Shown here: piece by piece, positions 1-14,570 of the stretch | How positions within the stretch are numbered: the stretch's first letter is position 1 | How the letters are laid out: each line of letters begins with the position of its first letter | Source: Struthio camelus | Taxonomy: Eukaryota; Chordata; Aves; Struthioniformes; Struthionidae | Length of the DNA: 64,000 bases | Direction: 5' to 3' | NCBI RefSeq assembly: GCF_040807025.1 | Contig: NC_090944.1 | Span: 112,034,238 to 112,098,237 of the forward strand | Translations under genes and position numbers: made by a program | The notes under the pieces: model-generated | What the model was told of the DNA's origin: nothing | Seen by the model: the letters and a program-made list of their open reading frames with translations, nothing else | The model's database searches: none

Positions 1-2770
1 ATTATGTTTTTAACTTCTATGCTCTGTATAGTTATTAGATTTGATCAGTTTTCAATGTGGATGTGCAGAATTGGTGTACACATTTGCAACAGAGGTTACC
101 ATTTTGTTCTTCAGTAGGATCCTTTCTACAGAATTAAAAGTGCAGTCAGGTGAATGATAATCTGATATACCAGGAAACCCCAGGATTCATTGCGTAATTC
201 AATATCCTTGGCCAACACTGCTGAAATTTCTCCCTGTACTAGCAAGATTTACAAAAGGCCAGTAACTGCTACTATTTGAGTTGTTTTCTAGTATTCATCA
301 ACTGTCTCTCTGGTGTCTATTAGATGTCTCTTCAGAGGTGGACAGTCGTTTCATCCTGTTTGTATAGACAATCAACAAAGCAGCTCTAATTAGTGAATTG
401 TTATTCTTCCATACTACAAGTACTATATGTCCTGCTTTTAGTTACCTTAACTCTTAAAGTTGACAGAAATAATACCAAACAAATATTAAAAAACAAAAAA
501 GCTCTAAAGAGAGAAATGAAAATAATAATGAAAATAGTTTGCAAAGATTCTAGGTACTCAATGGTTCTTTTGAAAATTGAGTTAGATAGGGATAATTACT
601 GACATATCATGGATGTAAACACAAAGATACAGAAAGGATTTTCTTAGTTATATCTTGATCATTTTTACGGCAGAGGAGAGCAATGACTTAGTCAAATTCA
701 CAGAAATCAAAAGTTGCTAAGGTTAGAGATCCACACATTAGTGAATTTTATGATCAAGAAAAGTGAAGGCTCAAAACTCAAAGAAGATAGGTGCACAGAA
801 GACACCAGAAATGCTAGATTTGGTTTTGTCCCCCTCCTTCCCTCCAGATTTGAGGCACTCCCCTCAAATCTGGCCTGAAAGGAGGACCTCAGAAAGAAAG
901 CAAATGAATCATTCCAATTCAGTTGGCCTCAGCTGAGGCTGCAGAAAAATTACAAGAGTGTGTCACATACAGCAGTGGTTTTTTGGTAGTTCTTCCTATT
1001 CAGAATAAAATGGGAGCCATCACACCAATGCTTTGTAACAAGAGACCTCTACTCAATCATCATTACGATGACAAATGTAAGGCACTATTCACCTGAGCTA
1101 AATGTAAATTAGGGAATGTGCTATAATAAATCCTGAATAAAATATTAAACTCAATAAAATTACATTCATTAATTTAAGAAATAAATTATTCCCTGACATG
1201 TGAAAAGCTCTACACTTATGTCAGAGCAACTGAAATCTTTGGGGAGGTTTAATGGAGAAAAATAGAATTTTCTTGGGGGAAAAAACATGGAAAGTCTGCC
1301 AAATGTTTTAAAGGATGTTCTCTTAGGATACATTTGAAAATATGAATAAATTCTTTTACATTCATAATTTACTGAATGGTTTTAAATAAAAATAGATGTT
1401 ATTTCATGAAGTTCTATATCCTCATAAACAAGAGAGAGGCATTTATTGGAAGGGCATGTTGAATCTCAGAGGATATTTATATTATTCCCAGTGAAAATAA
1501 CAATCCATTACAAAGCATAGCTTCAGCATGTGTTCCACACAATATCTTCTCCTTTGAGCCCTTCTATTTCCTGCTAGCTTTTGACCTTGCAACCACTCAA
1601 TAAATGTCTTGCTAGAGATGAAGCTAATAAACAATTTCCCTCTGCCATTTTCTTTCTTCTCAGTTTCCTCACTTGCAGTCCCAGGATATGTGTCAGTTAG
1701 GTATATCAGCAGTTAATTTCTCTCTCGAAGGAAGCAGTAGGCTTTCTGAGGCTAAGCCCCCACTTGCAGAAAAGTGTCCATCCATTAGCTAACTCGTGAA
1801 GTTACATACCCGGAATGGGGAGGTGGGGGTAGGGATCAACTTTGATTGCTGCTTCTGGATCTTGGCTATGTTTTACATTTTAAAAGGGGACAGACAGTGT
1901 GGTGGGCCTGGCATCCACAGCTTCCTCCTCCTAAATGAATGCTGTAAACCACGTGGTTGCAGAATCAGGTTTGCACTTACTATTACTGTCCCTTGCAGTC
2001 TTGAATTTCTTTGCTAACTACTGCTGTGCTTTCAAAGAAGATATAGAGAGGGCACCACCCACCTACATTACCCCGGTCTTTCTCTGAGAAATGAAGAAGA
2101 AATAGAAAGAAAGAAATAGAATGGAATAAGCTAAATTTATTCCAGGTTTCCTGCGTTGTGTGTGAGAATTCTAACCACTTGGCTATTACTTACCCAGCTT
2201 CTTTGGACATATTTTCTCTACTGAACTGAGCATTGGATTTTGTTGCAGAGACAGCAAAGAAGAATTATGTGCAAAACACAGGAGAATAAACAGGGTTTGT
2301 CCAGCCTGTAAAGAGAGAGGTAAAGAGGGCACAATAATAACCTTGTGATATTTAAAAGGCTGTTGCAAAAAGGATGTTAATTCATCATTCCCTGTGACAG
2401 CTAGAAAAAAGGCAACAAACTTGCCACAAAAGCAGAGATTTATATATCAAGGGGAAAAAAGTTAGATATTAGGAAACAATTCTAACAGTTGAGGTAGAGA
2501 GGTGGGGCTGAGGCAAGAATCACCAAAGCAGTGTTTCACAATTCCTGTTCAGGGGAGATATTAAGACCAAGGCATGACCCAAGAAAGGCCTGGAATACAC
2601 AGACGTAAATAATTATCTCCAGGCCTTCATTTTTGGCCGATATCTACAACAAGCAAGAGAATCATCTGCAAAACAGGTTTGTTTCCCCTCCTGCCCTTAA
2701 TCAGGGCAGTCTCCCCGAAATGTAAAAAAACTAAATAAACTGGAAGTGCAGGCAATCTGTAAATAGCAGG
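1..2770. other. Intergenic, no gene seen
   Basis: AT-rich sequence downstream of EML4. The only structured element I see is the 12-bp-arm inverted repeat at 844-873. Open frames are short and unlike any protein I know. Confidence 0.6.
844..873. repeat. Perfect inverted repeat, 12-bp arms
   Basis: CCAGATTTGAGG and its exact complement CCTCAAATCTGG flank the six-base loop CACTCC. No gene is adjacent, so a terminator or RNA role cannot be assigned. Confidence 0.85.
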
Positions 2771-3235
2771 GGCCTGTGAACGCTGGCACGTTTTCCTGTT
2801 ACGCTCTCCACCATCGCCTCCAAGCTGCACTGCAGCACCTTGGCCCTTGCCTGGGAAACGTTTTCTTCCGTCCTGGCTGGCCCGAGGCACGGCATGGGCG
2901 AAAGCGCTGCAAGAGGGCCAGAGCCAGCTGCAAGGAGCACATGCTACTGCCTCACGCCGTGCGATACAAGGGTGAGGTCAAGCAGTTGAACGCAGCCCCT
3001 GCCTTAAAATCGGAGTCACAGCAGCATTCAGCTTGGCGTTTCCCAACAGCGGCGCACCCAACACTTACCGCTCGGTGAGGAGCCTCTAGCAGCTTTGCGC
3101 TGCCCACCTCGAAGCTCACCGTGAGCCATCCCTTCCCCGTGACCCTGCGAGGAGCTGGGGGCCGGTCAGTCCGTCCACCGGCAGCACGGCTCTAGGGCGC
3201 CTCGCGGCAGGGATCTGTCCTGCGCCCTTTATGGA
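2771..3235. other. GC-rich block with scattered CpG
   Basis: About 465 bp clearly richer in G, C and CpG than its flanks, with strings such as CGGCATGGGCGAAAGCGC and GGGCGCCTCGCGGCAGGG. A 100-codon plus-strand frame (2776-3078) opens across it but resembles nothing I recognise. A small CpG island, promoter of a non-coding transcript, or a decayed repeat are all possible. Confidence 0.5.
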
Positions 3236-6200
3236 GGCAATGATTTACAAGATACCGAGGTTCCTGTGGACTTTCATTTCCTATTTCATAATACAGCTGG
3301 TTATTCCGCGCTGGAATGCATGATGAATATATCCACACAAGCTTAGTGGAAAAAACATACTGGGCATATCCATTTTATATTTTTCAAAGGCTCAGAAAGT
3401 TGGCCAAATCAAACCCTATTTCCACAGAAACTCTCCAAAGTCCCTACCAATGAAAGCTATAATCCCTGCCAAATGTCAGTTTTCAACTTTTAGTTGCAGA
3501 GCAATTCAAAAGTTCATTTTAAATTGTTTTCACAAAGGAAAAAATAGGAATATTTCTTTCTTCCTGCATTTGTGAGTAGAAGAAAAGCATCTCATCAAGA
3601 TTTCTTAAACAATGAAAGCAATATTTTATCCTGAGAAGGGAAAGATTCTGTCTGAGTGAAAAGAGGGCATTTTAATGGCTGTTTTCGCAACCTGCAGCAT
3701 ATAACCAGCCTCATAGCTTTTGAACTTACTGCAGCGATCCGGCACGGTCAGCTACGTTATTTCCTTGCCAGAACAAGTGCACCACACTGCCATATCATAC
3801 CCCAAGCACAAGATCTCTCTTAATTTTTCACTGCACCGCAACAGCTTATGAACTAGCAAATTCCTCTGCACAAGAGGGTTGGGGGCCGCAGCAGCGTGGA
3901 CATCCTGAGGGTCATCCCACCTCTGCCCTCACCCCTACGCACCTCAAAGAGTCTCTTAAGTTAAAGCAATAAACTGCCAAAGCGCCTCAAAGATTTGGCA
4001 CTAAATCATTCAGGAAAGAAAGTGGATCAAGCAGCACATCATGATTCATGCTCATTTATGCACAATATGTATTTGGTTTTGCAGACTCCTTAGAAAACCT
4101 ACCAATAGTTTGCTGTGTATAGCAGTATACTAATGTGCTCATAAAGGTACGCACGGAACTGCAATATAAGTCAGCATTTCCACCGGTATGTTGACAAAAC
4201 CCTCACTAAGCCAACAAAATGGATCTTGTTTCATTAAAAGAAAACAACAAATATTTTGTATATTTTTGTTCCAATCAGGTACAAATTCCACACTGCCAGT
4301 TTTTAAAAGGCTGAGGCTTTAGATAAGAAGAAAAAAAATAGATACGTGACTCAAGCTTATTTAATAAATCTTCCTGGCTATCTCAATGTCAATTTTCTTT
4401 AGCATCCTGCTTCAACCCTAGCTTTCACCTGTTAGTCGAAAGATCTTATATCATTAGCCCGTGGGAGGAACAAGATTAACAGCTGATATTCTGAGGGAGG
4501 AAAGGGAAAATTATCATGAATCATTTTGTTCCTTTTTTAAAATGGCTTGTTATTAGTTACTATTTTTATGTTTTTCATTAGAGCGAATAGTGACAAAGGA
4601 ACTTCCATCTACTGGTGCTTGAGGATTCGGTGATTTTACAAACAAAACCTAAGCCAAAAGTGAGTAAGAGAGAGAGTAGTTCTGGCACAGAGCTCAGGGA
4701 CGCCCCTTCCGCGGTGAGGAAGCGCCGACTCGGACGCGCCATCATCCCCTCCGTTCAGCAATCTGACATCCTGGATGATGCAGCCTTCAGCCACTGCGCT
4801 CACACCATGGATGCGCATTTCTCCTTCCCCAAGCCTTTGATACCCTGTAATATATATATATATTCCCAGTGTATTAGAAAAAGCTCTCATCCAAGAATTG
4901 ATGTGCTAATGCTCAATGTTGAATTTTAATGTAGTCCACGCTGTCAGGTGTAGTTATATCCAATTGATCTGTACTGTCCTCTTCCAAAACCTCAATAGAT
5001 TCAATGGACAGTCACCATCTCTACTTCAAGTTAGTGCTCTTCTCTATAACTTTCCCAAAAGACCAAAATCCAGGGGCTCATAACCTCTCGTAGAAAGCAG
5101 AGCCTGGTTCCAAGGCTGAATTATCATCTTATAATGAAGATTCCTGTTTTGAAAAATGTCTCTACTGTTCATTGAGGCATCCAATAAAATTCTGTCTCAC
5201 ATCAGGATTATTTTTGGATTATTTTTTTGGCTGCTGCAGAAAGCATATAAATAAAACTAAAATCAATTTTAATGCTAATTTATTTAAATTAATTGGATAG
5301 ACATGCATATTAATTGTGTTTTCATTTTTCTTTCAGATATTTTTGGTGAATGGTGAAAACAAGAGGGAAAACATCTGTTCCAGGTGAATGACATGCATAA
5401 AAGCATGGAATAAAAACTGGAATATTACACAAAGGCTGGCTGAGCCTCTAACATTTCTTTACAAGCAGTGGCTAAAGCACCTTAATAGCCTAAGCTTAGA
5501 AACCATAAGAAAGTATTTGTTTCTGAAAAGTTATGCTAAACAAAGTTAAATATACATAATTGGATACAGAAGATCAACTGAGAGCATAGAAAACCAAATG
5601 GATCAAAAATAGGAGGTATTTTAACAAAATAAAGGCCAAGTTCTACTTTCAGCTCTGCTGGTGCTCTGGTTTCAGTATTATTGCTCCAGATTTATATCAG
5701 CATAAAGAAAAACAGAATCTGGCCTGACCTGAGAATTAAATAATATCCCAGCAAAGAATATGTGGTACCTTACTTCTGAAAATCTTACCTTTCTCTTCAC
5801 CATGTCTAGAATCATTTCAGCCTTGTTAAAAACTTGCTGTAAACCTTAACAAAATTAAGTGTAAAGTCAATGATATATTCCAGAACCCAAAATCTTGGTA
5901 AATAAAAGGAAAAATGGTACTAGTATATTACTTAAAATGCAGCTACTTTTGAAAAACGTGCTAGCTAATTAGGGTGATGAGATATTTAAGTAACTTATTA
6001 AATGAAAAGATTTTGTTCATTCTACATGCTCACTAGTTATATGTGCTCACTAGCATGCTTTAACAAATTAAGAATGGTCCCACCATTTTGTTTGCTTTTG
6101 CACATTGTAAGCAGGAATCATCATTTAGAAGGGCTGCTTTATGCTTGCAGCACTTTCCCAGCAATGCAATCTTGTTAAAAGGAGAGCGCAGGCACAGTAA

Positions 6201-9200
6201 ACAGGTAAAGACCTATCAGCAAACGAAACACATTTCTCAGATAGGCACTCTTTTGTACTCATCTGAATTTTTCCATAAAACTCTACATTTCATTCTGGCT
6301 TCCATTGCTACTGTTAGGTCAGATCTTAAGCCAGCCCAATCGGTAGAGGAATATGTGTAGAGTTAATTACAGGAGCTGGAGAACATCCAAGAAGATATAC
6401 TATTATGAAATATTTACTTACATTCCAGAGGTCACGCAAACAACTTTAATGGGATTTCCAGCCTCAAGACTGTGTGGAAATGAAAGGGGGAAAACTGCAA
6501 TAGAAGAAAGTAGGCTAAAAAAGGAACGTCAGACAATAGGGAAGGATGCTTTAGGACTTACTAATGCAGGGAACTAGCAGTAATGAAGTGAACACACTCC
6601 TTTTTTACAGGTAGGTATGAACTAGACCTAGCCTACAAGACTGCAGTGTTAAGAGGTAGGTAAACTGCACTGCTAGCAGGTAGGTCTTCTCTCTTTCCGC
6701 TTCCTCAATTTTGCATGAAATGTTCTTGAAACAATTCTTTCTGACTTTTAATATTTACTACAGTTTTCCTTTCTGACTTCCTTCGTGTGGATTTGATACT
6801 TAAACTACGCAGTTAAGATCAAAAGAAACCCCCAAAAAACAAAACAAAAAAAAAAAAACCTATTTGGATTCTCTTGCTGTTAAAACCCGATTCCCTGGAC
6901 TAGAAACCCTGTTTATTAAATCCTTGTTTCTGCTACAGAATCCAGTTAAACAGTCTGCAATGGGGCTGTTTGGCCACATTTTCCAGAGTCATCAGCAGGA
7001 CAGACTGACTGGTGTGCAGGACATGAAAATTTTAAGATTCAAACGTAGAGAAAGGGAGAGAGAGGATAAATCCTGTAACCGGGGGTGCCTCCACATTCAC
7101 GTGGATCAGAAGTGCACTTTTCAAGCAAATCTCCCCATCGTTCCCCACTCCCTGCACTTTGTTTTCTATCCCAAGACAATCTCAGAGCACACAGGGAGAT
7201 TTTCATTCACATCAAACTCAACTGGACCATGTACTCCCGGACTGCACATAAGGCGTTAATGAGTAGTGAGTCCACAGGACCAGACCAGAGCTAGTTAAAA
7301 ATAAATCCTCCCCCCGCAGAGCATATGCTGCAGACACCGGACCCTCCAGCATTGTTTTAGCCTACAGATCTCCTATTGCATGGTGCTATTCGCTAATGCC
7401 AACACAACGTTAGAGGATACGGGTTGTAATTAGCTCATTCAAACCAACCTAAAAAGGAATGAAGTGGAACCTGAAAAGATTTATTCTTCCTTGCCTTGTA
7501 GACATTGCATATTCCTAACTTTACCTTCTTTTGACTGTTTTTCCACCCACAATATCTCACCTACAGCAAAACATTTCTTTTATAACCTCTCAATATTTGT
7601 TATTGTCACAGTGAACCCAGAGAAGAGGTCTGTCAGTCTCAGTAGGTGTACAAAACTAATCTCGGGAAATACTTCCTATTGCATGTCCTTGTAAAGATGC
7701 TGTCAAAGGCATGGGTGTCCCGCAGAATTCGGTACCAACGCTTCTAGGAATGAAATCAGCTGTCCACGGACTCGCACATCTTTTACACTTAGAAACTATT
7801 TTGCCAACAATTCAACATGCAGTCAGTGTATATCCACAACAGATTACTCTAAGGCTGGTAAGCACTCTTTGAAAATGCTCAGGTTTGTTTAGAGTAATCA
7901 AATAAGCTGAGGTTATCACAATTCAAGTCCTTGCTGCAATAAATAGAGAAATTTCCTATACCACAGCAGTCACATTAATAGCACAGATCGATATCTAGTT
8001 CCATAATTCTATATGGAGAAGTTAGAAAAATACATCGGTACTGCAGAACGTTAAATTGCTGTCAAAGTTTCCATTTGCAGAATAAATACAAACATAAGAA
8101 AGAACAGTGAAATTGTGAAATTTTTGTCTATTCTTTGTTTTCTTTCTTAGCGTCTCAGTTGCATACTGGAGAAGTCTAACAGAGCTGTGCATTCACACGT
8201 CTGGAAAGTGTTACTGCACTCTGATTTGTTGTGGGCCGCTGGTCACTTCTTTTACTCCTTTACGACTAGGCTGTGATCATCTGCATTGAATGCCATGTCA
8301 CCTAATTCACAAAGTCTCACTTTTCTAGAACATTCTCTGACCCTTCGAAGGAAAAGAGGGTATCAAAGTGATACGCCTGCATATCCCCAAGCGGGATGCA
8401 TCTTCCAGCATACACCTTCCTCTCTTCAGTGAAATCCTGATGATCCGGATGACTGTTTACCTGCCCTGTTTTCCAGATGGTTTTGCCTTATCACTCTTTT
8501 CCATGGAATGGTTATTCCTGCACAGGGCTGAACTGACGATCTGCTCAGGCTTTAGCTTCTATACAAAAAAAGAAGAAAATGAGACTCTGTTTCAGTATTG
8601 TCAGTTCTTGGGATCCTATCAACAGGCTTTGAATATTGATGTTTTCTCTTAAGCCTCCTTCAGGAGTCTGCAGCTTTGGGGAAGATCCCGGCTTTCATCT
8701 CTTGCTTGCTCTTTTCATTTATTTTTTTTAAATAAATTTCTAGTCCCGGTAGCTGTGATGAAAAGCTTTATAGTGTAATCCAAGAGTATTCTTTTAGCTT
8801 GTGAGCCAGGAAAAAAAAAAAGAAAACAAAATATTTGATATAAAAATAAAATATCCTATTTTAATTTAACTTGGGGTGGGGGAGAAAGGAGAGAGAAGGG
8901 ACTAATGCTTGAGATATGAATTCCTGTGGTTGACGACTCTGTTTCATCCAACCCTCATGCTGACACAGCCCAGTTACAGTATTTGCAAACATTTCATGCA
9001 AAGTGAGACCTCTATGTTTTACGTACAAACCACAGAGCCCTCTCCAGTTGCACAAAACTCAGCAGCTGACCAGCTATCTTTTCAACAACTCGAAATCTAA
9101 ATGAAGATATATAGAAGCCTCATCCCTTTTCGGATGCCACAGTTTGCTGAACAGCGACAGATTTCTCATCTTCTAAACTGCTGCAGGAATTCTCGAAGAG

Positions 9201-12200
9201 CCAAATTCTCCCGGGTGAAAACGAACAGCAGCTTGCAAATGCAGTGACTGGGCTTCTTAGGAGCTTCACAGCTCCCCATGCAAAATCTCAATCTCTCTCA
9301 TGGCATAAAAGCATGGATGTGCTCAAATAATTAAGCACTCAGAGTCTTTTCACATGCCTTATAGCACAATAACACCACTGCTTTCCAGAAAGTTACTGCT
9401 GCTTTACACATGAAATATCTGAACGGGGCCTCTGATCTTAGTGTCTGAATCTTTCTTCTTTCAATCAGTCAATAGTACTTTAAATCTGTATTGCTGACAT
9501 CCCCGTAGCCACAAAATATATCTGTGCCATGTCATGCTCTCCAAGCAGACTTATGTATGTGTGGGATGCAACTATATCCTTAACGCAGGCCTCCAAGAGA
9601 AACGTACAGACTATTAAAAGCATTCCTTCCAATTTTAAACAGGGTTCTGCCAAAATACTTAAATATAGATGGTCAGCAGACTGCACAGTGGTTACTGTGA
9701 TGAAGTGGGACACCAGCCTAAGCTCTGTCTACACCATAAATTCAAGAAAGCTGGTAACTGGTTAGTGGTAGCGTGTTGCTCCAGGCCCATCTTTAACAGC
9801 AACACATCCTACGGCATGCTTTGCGCTCATCCACAGAGTAGCTGAGCATGCCTGTAGCTCTGAAGAGGCATGTGAATGGGCGTGTGCTACTCACAGATGT
9901 GGTGCTGCAGAGCTCCAGGAAGGCAGCAGAACAAACTGATAAGGGTTATTTATCCTCTAATTTAAGGCCAGACTTTAAAGATGAAAAACTGAACAACTCT
10001 GGCTCCCAATGTGCTTTGCAAACTGAGGGCAGGTAAATTTATCTGCAAACATTTAGATGAATTACTTTCTGATTCATGTTTCTGGGCACTGCCCTGTCCT
10101 TTTTCTTGCAGCGCTGAAGCAAAAATCACCAAAACAATTCAAGAGCCAAACAGTAATTAAAACTTCCCATCACGTTGCACTGACATTATCAAGCCGTGGG
10201 TGGATTCACTGACACAGTAGTGAAAGTACGAAATCAGCATTGGTTCCATTCTTTAGAGATGCAGTGCTGCTGGCACCCATACAGAAACGCCTACACGTCT
10301 TAAGAGAATATGATAGTTGACCTAAAATATTTGTACACACTAGGTTATTCAAACAGTTTTAAAGATATTTCTGAGAGCGAGCACTATTTCAGTTTGATCT
10401 CTGGCTCTGTGCTCAAGACACATCTTGCACTTAACTGAGAATTTGCTGGGAATCTAGATTATATCCCAGGGCTGAATGCTTGGCCAAAGAGATGCAGGGA
10501 CTCTGCCAGGAGAAATATACACTGGAAGACAGACTGCTTGAGTGCGTTTTACCAGTACTCCACCACATATTGGACTGATTTGAAACAACCAATTGCAGTA
10601 ATATTCAACCACAAAGAACAGTCAAATTGGGCACATTTCATAATGAACCACCTCAGAAGGATTTGAATTTATACGGAAATTCTTGTAATCTTTACAGAGA
10701 GGGAAGCAATAGCTCACAGAAAGACTGAAGAAGAAAAAAAAACAACAACCTTTGCATATCAAGTGCGTATGGATAGCTTTTACTCTCATTTGGCTTTAAC
10801 TTTCTTAGCATGCTTGCCTCTGGGTTGAAATAGAAGTTTTGAGCATTCTTTCCCCTTAAGAAAGAAGAAATCTGCAAAGTATGCACCTTTTTTGCCATTA
10901 AGCAAATGAAAAACAAGCAAAAAGCTAATATGGACCAGAAATTTAAGTTAATTAGTTGCAAGTGTTTGAAGGGGAGCAAATAACAAAGGTAGTCTAAAAA
11001 TATTAGAGTTGTCTTACAGCGCAAAGCATGTCCTGGGCTAAAATTCAGAAAAAATAAAATAAAACAAACAAAAAAACCCTCCTAAGCTACCTATTAGAAG
11101 AAGCCACCAGTCACTTGGGGCTTTAAGAACTGGACCATTTGGAGCACAACAAAATGTATTTTATGAGAGAGCCTTTCATGCTAGGGAAAGGGCCCAAATG
11201 ACAAAGTTCATAAACCATCATTAAAAAGTCAACATTCACTAACAAAACACTCGCAGATACACTTTCACTTTATCAGAGGCACATTTGCTCCATGTTGGCA
11301 AAGTCTAGCTTTTAGAGGCACCTGCTCTAGGCTTTTTCTGTTTCTTGCTTTGGGTGGTGCTTTTAGAAACATGCAAGAGGGAAAATCAGAAATAGTGCTG
11401 AGGGGGCCTGAAGCCCAGCCCTCCTTCCCAAGCAAACGCCCTAAGCACCGGTCTGCACCAGCTTCTCTCCCCTTTCCCTCTACTGAGGGAAACGTTGCTC
11501 TTGCCGGCACATAGAAGCTGCTCTTCCAGCCAGGAGCGGCTCGCTCCTTGCAGCTCACTCTCGACAAACAGAAACTTTGCTCATGCGCTTCCACGTGCTA
11601 AGGAGGAGGCTGAACCCAGGCCTCCCAGACCTGGGTAAGATATCTAACAGCTAAGCGAGTAGATAGGAATCGGTACCCTTCTCTTCCTCCGTCAGCTACA
11701 TTTTAAAAGAACAGTGAGCTTTGCTGAGCCTTTTCCAAAAACACTTTCAGCTGCCTGTCCTCTGGGAGGACCTTGGTCTGGGGCTCCCAAGGGAATGGGT
11801 GCTTCCTACAGCCTTAGGCATGCTTTTAAGCTCTTCTGAGAGCAAGAAACTTCCCCATATGCCTCAGCTTAACTTATGGCGCTCTCTTTTTTCTGGTCTG
11901 CAGTACAGATGTTTAGTTTGCCCATCTGAAGCCCTAACTCTCATCAGGTACTGGCTGCAAAGTCTCACTTCCTAAACTAGGTGAGTTAGGGGATTACAGT
12001 CAGGCTAAAGCAGCCGAGCCTTTAGTGCTCACGGTCACATAGCAAGTCTGTATCGCATCAAAGCAGTAAACCAAGGGCTGGGTTTGCTCATCTTTCTTCT
12101 ACAACTATCAAGAAAAAACATCGATGCAAGATGAATGGTTGACAGCCATTTCCCAAGTTGCATTTTTGTTAACTGTTATTCATGACCCGAGATTTTCTAA

Positions 12201-13932
12201 GACTATTCACGTCTTTATGATGAGCAATATGTAGACAAACATGTTTCCATTTATGAGAAAAAGAGTTTGACTGGATGCAGACAAGGTACAGGGGTATATG
12301 CCTGGAACTGATTGCTGATATTGGCTGTCAGTCTGAAATGTGTGCATGACTCAGCTGAGTGAGGAGAAATAGGGTGGGAGCTACAGAGAACAGTAACATC
12401 TTCTGGTGCTTTAATTATATTCATGGGAGGCAGGAGGGCTCTATTTCCGGATGCTAGCTGCCCTAAGGCACAGTCTCACTGCATCTATGCTATCTTTTAA
12501 ATCTGGATCAGGAGGGCATTTCCGAAGTGAATCTCCTGATCACCATCACTTAGTTGTGCTTCTGTTCACAATTCAAAGTGGTCTTGGAGCTTGCAAACTG
12601 GCTTCCTTTCACACAAAACCTAGTTAGAAGTGAGTTCCAAGAGAGCACCTAATGCCCTCCAGCTGGTAAGAGGTTCTCATTGGGAATAGGCTAGAGCTAG
12701 CCAAAAGTATATGCACTTAAAATACAAAAACTGTGGGTGCTAGAACTTCAGCACTGACCACTTAGATCCACGGATTTCCTCCAACTGGGCCACATTGCTT
12801 GCTAATGGAGGCACAACTTTGGTTAACTCAAGTGAGCACAGGGCAATAAATTGAGTCCCTGAGATGCTCAGTTGCAGAGGATTTCCACTCAGCCGTCTTT
12901 CAGGTAATTGTCTTTTTATCCGTATTTAGCCCTAGAGGACAGAATTCCAGAGCTCATTCTCTGGTGGGTTGCGAATGAGACGTTCATCCTCCGTTTGTCT
13001 TGTTCTTGATGCCATTAGAGGACAACTTGAAACAGCATTCCCAGATAACACCTCTTCCCGGAGTTAGTTAGGACAGAGCACAGAGCCTCACTCCAAAGTC
13101 TCTGGATTATTCTTTTTCAGTAGAAAGTTGGTTCCACAACTCAGGGCCTACAGCCATCACAGCTCCACTTCCTTCTCTAATGATTCCCTCTGCAAACATA
13201 GGTACGTCCTTACCCTCTACCAGGACCCTATTCTTCCCCTCAGCCTTATGGTTGGTTCTGTACCCCTCAAGAAGCATTCATCCTGGAAATTCATATCTCT
13301 GTGAAGTCTTCACCTACACAATAACAACATAAATGCAATCCATTTAAATAGAGAAACATGGCAATGCAAGAAAATTACAATTACAAATAGTGCTGGTTCC
13401 CTTCTTCAAATACCCAGAATGAACTAGGAACAAATCTGGTATCCTCCACTGGGCAGAAACATCAACTAAGGTTTTCTACAACCCCTATTGTGTTCTCTAG
13501 TGATGAGGCCTTGAATTAACTTAGATTTAACACTTGCCAAATATTATATTGTTCATCACACAAAACACCATACAGGTTTCTCAGGAGTAAATATGATGAA
13601 TGACACTATTAAAAACAGTATGCAGGTCTCATTTCCTTTCTATTCTCTCATCCAGTGGATATTAAAAAGGCTCAGACAGTTTTAGGATCTAGTTAAAATT
13701 CCCCTCATATTACAACATGGGTGCATAGCCTAGTAATTTACTGATGAATCTAATCTCTTTCTGTTGTTCCAATTGCTAAAATGTTTACCAAACTTCGGAA
13801 ATAGCACAACCTAATTTAGATTATAGCAGAGTGCCACCTAGTGCTAAGCAGGTTCAAATTTGAAAGGTGTGCTCTAATCTGCGAGAAGTTCTTGACCAAA
13901 AATGCACTCTTCAGCTACATTAGTAGGATAAC

Positions 13933-13953
13933 ACACCCTCTCTGAGAGGGTGT
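13933..13953. repeat. Near-perfect palindrome, 10-bp arms
   Basis: ACACCCTCTC, one T, then GAGAGGGTGT. This is a compact palindrome with a one-base centre in otherwise featureless sequence. Confidence 0.85.
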
Positions 13954-14534
13954 AGGGAATACGTATAAAATCAGAGAGGAAGATTATAAAAGAGCCTGAA
14001 TTAGTTACATCCCTTATAAAGTTGACTAAACTCTACAGTTAACTAAGTTCTGTAGTTCTAGGTAGGTGTATGTGCTCTAGATTATAGCCTATATTATGAT
14101 GTATGCAAAGGAAAGAAAAAAATAGTTCTGACAAAAAGGCACTCAAACTACTCAAGCAAGGCTCGAGCATGGAAGAAAAGTGATATTTACTTTAAACTTA
14201 GCTTTATAAGAACTACCTTCCCCCCCACCCCCCACAGGAAGAAAATCAAAATCCCCTACTGAAGTGAACCTCACACAGGGCCAGGAACAACTTGGCTGTT
14301 TCAGATGCAGAGCACCTATGGACCTTAGCAAATTTCACCTGAAATCTTTATATGCCCTATAGTTCCCTGAAGAGTTATGAGGTCAAAAACTCTGCTTATA
14401 GGCTCTGAAAATGGCCTTAGACATGAATATACTGTAGAGAGACAAGAACTAAATGATTTGACTAATGTTCTAATGGAGATTTTAGCCAGGGAGGGAGGAA
14501 GAAATTCCTTGACAGCTCAAACAGAGATTAAGCA

Positions 14535-14570
14535 TTCCCTAGCATTAAGCTAGGGAAAGCACTTCCCTAG
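14535..14570. repeat. Two mutually exclusive hairpins from a shared arm
   Basis: TTCCCTAG (14535-14542), CTAGGGAA (14550-14557) and TTCCCTAG (14563-14570). The middle arm can pair with either side, with loops of seven or five bases. It lies just before an open frame at 14576 that I do not consider a gene. Confidence 0.8.

Noticed and set aside
9529..9765. Plus-strand frame containing YVWDAT, first thought to be WD-like
   Set aside because: No repeat structure and no splice continuity; the match is a few residues only.
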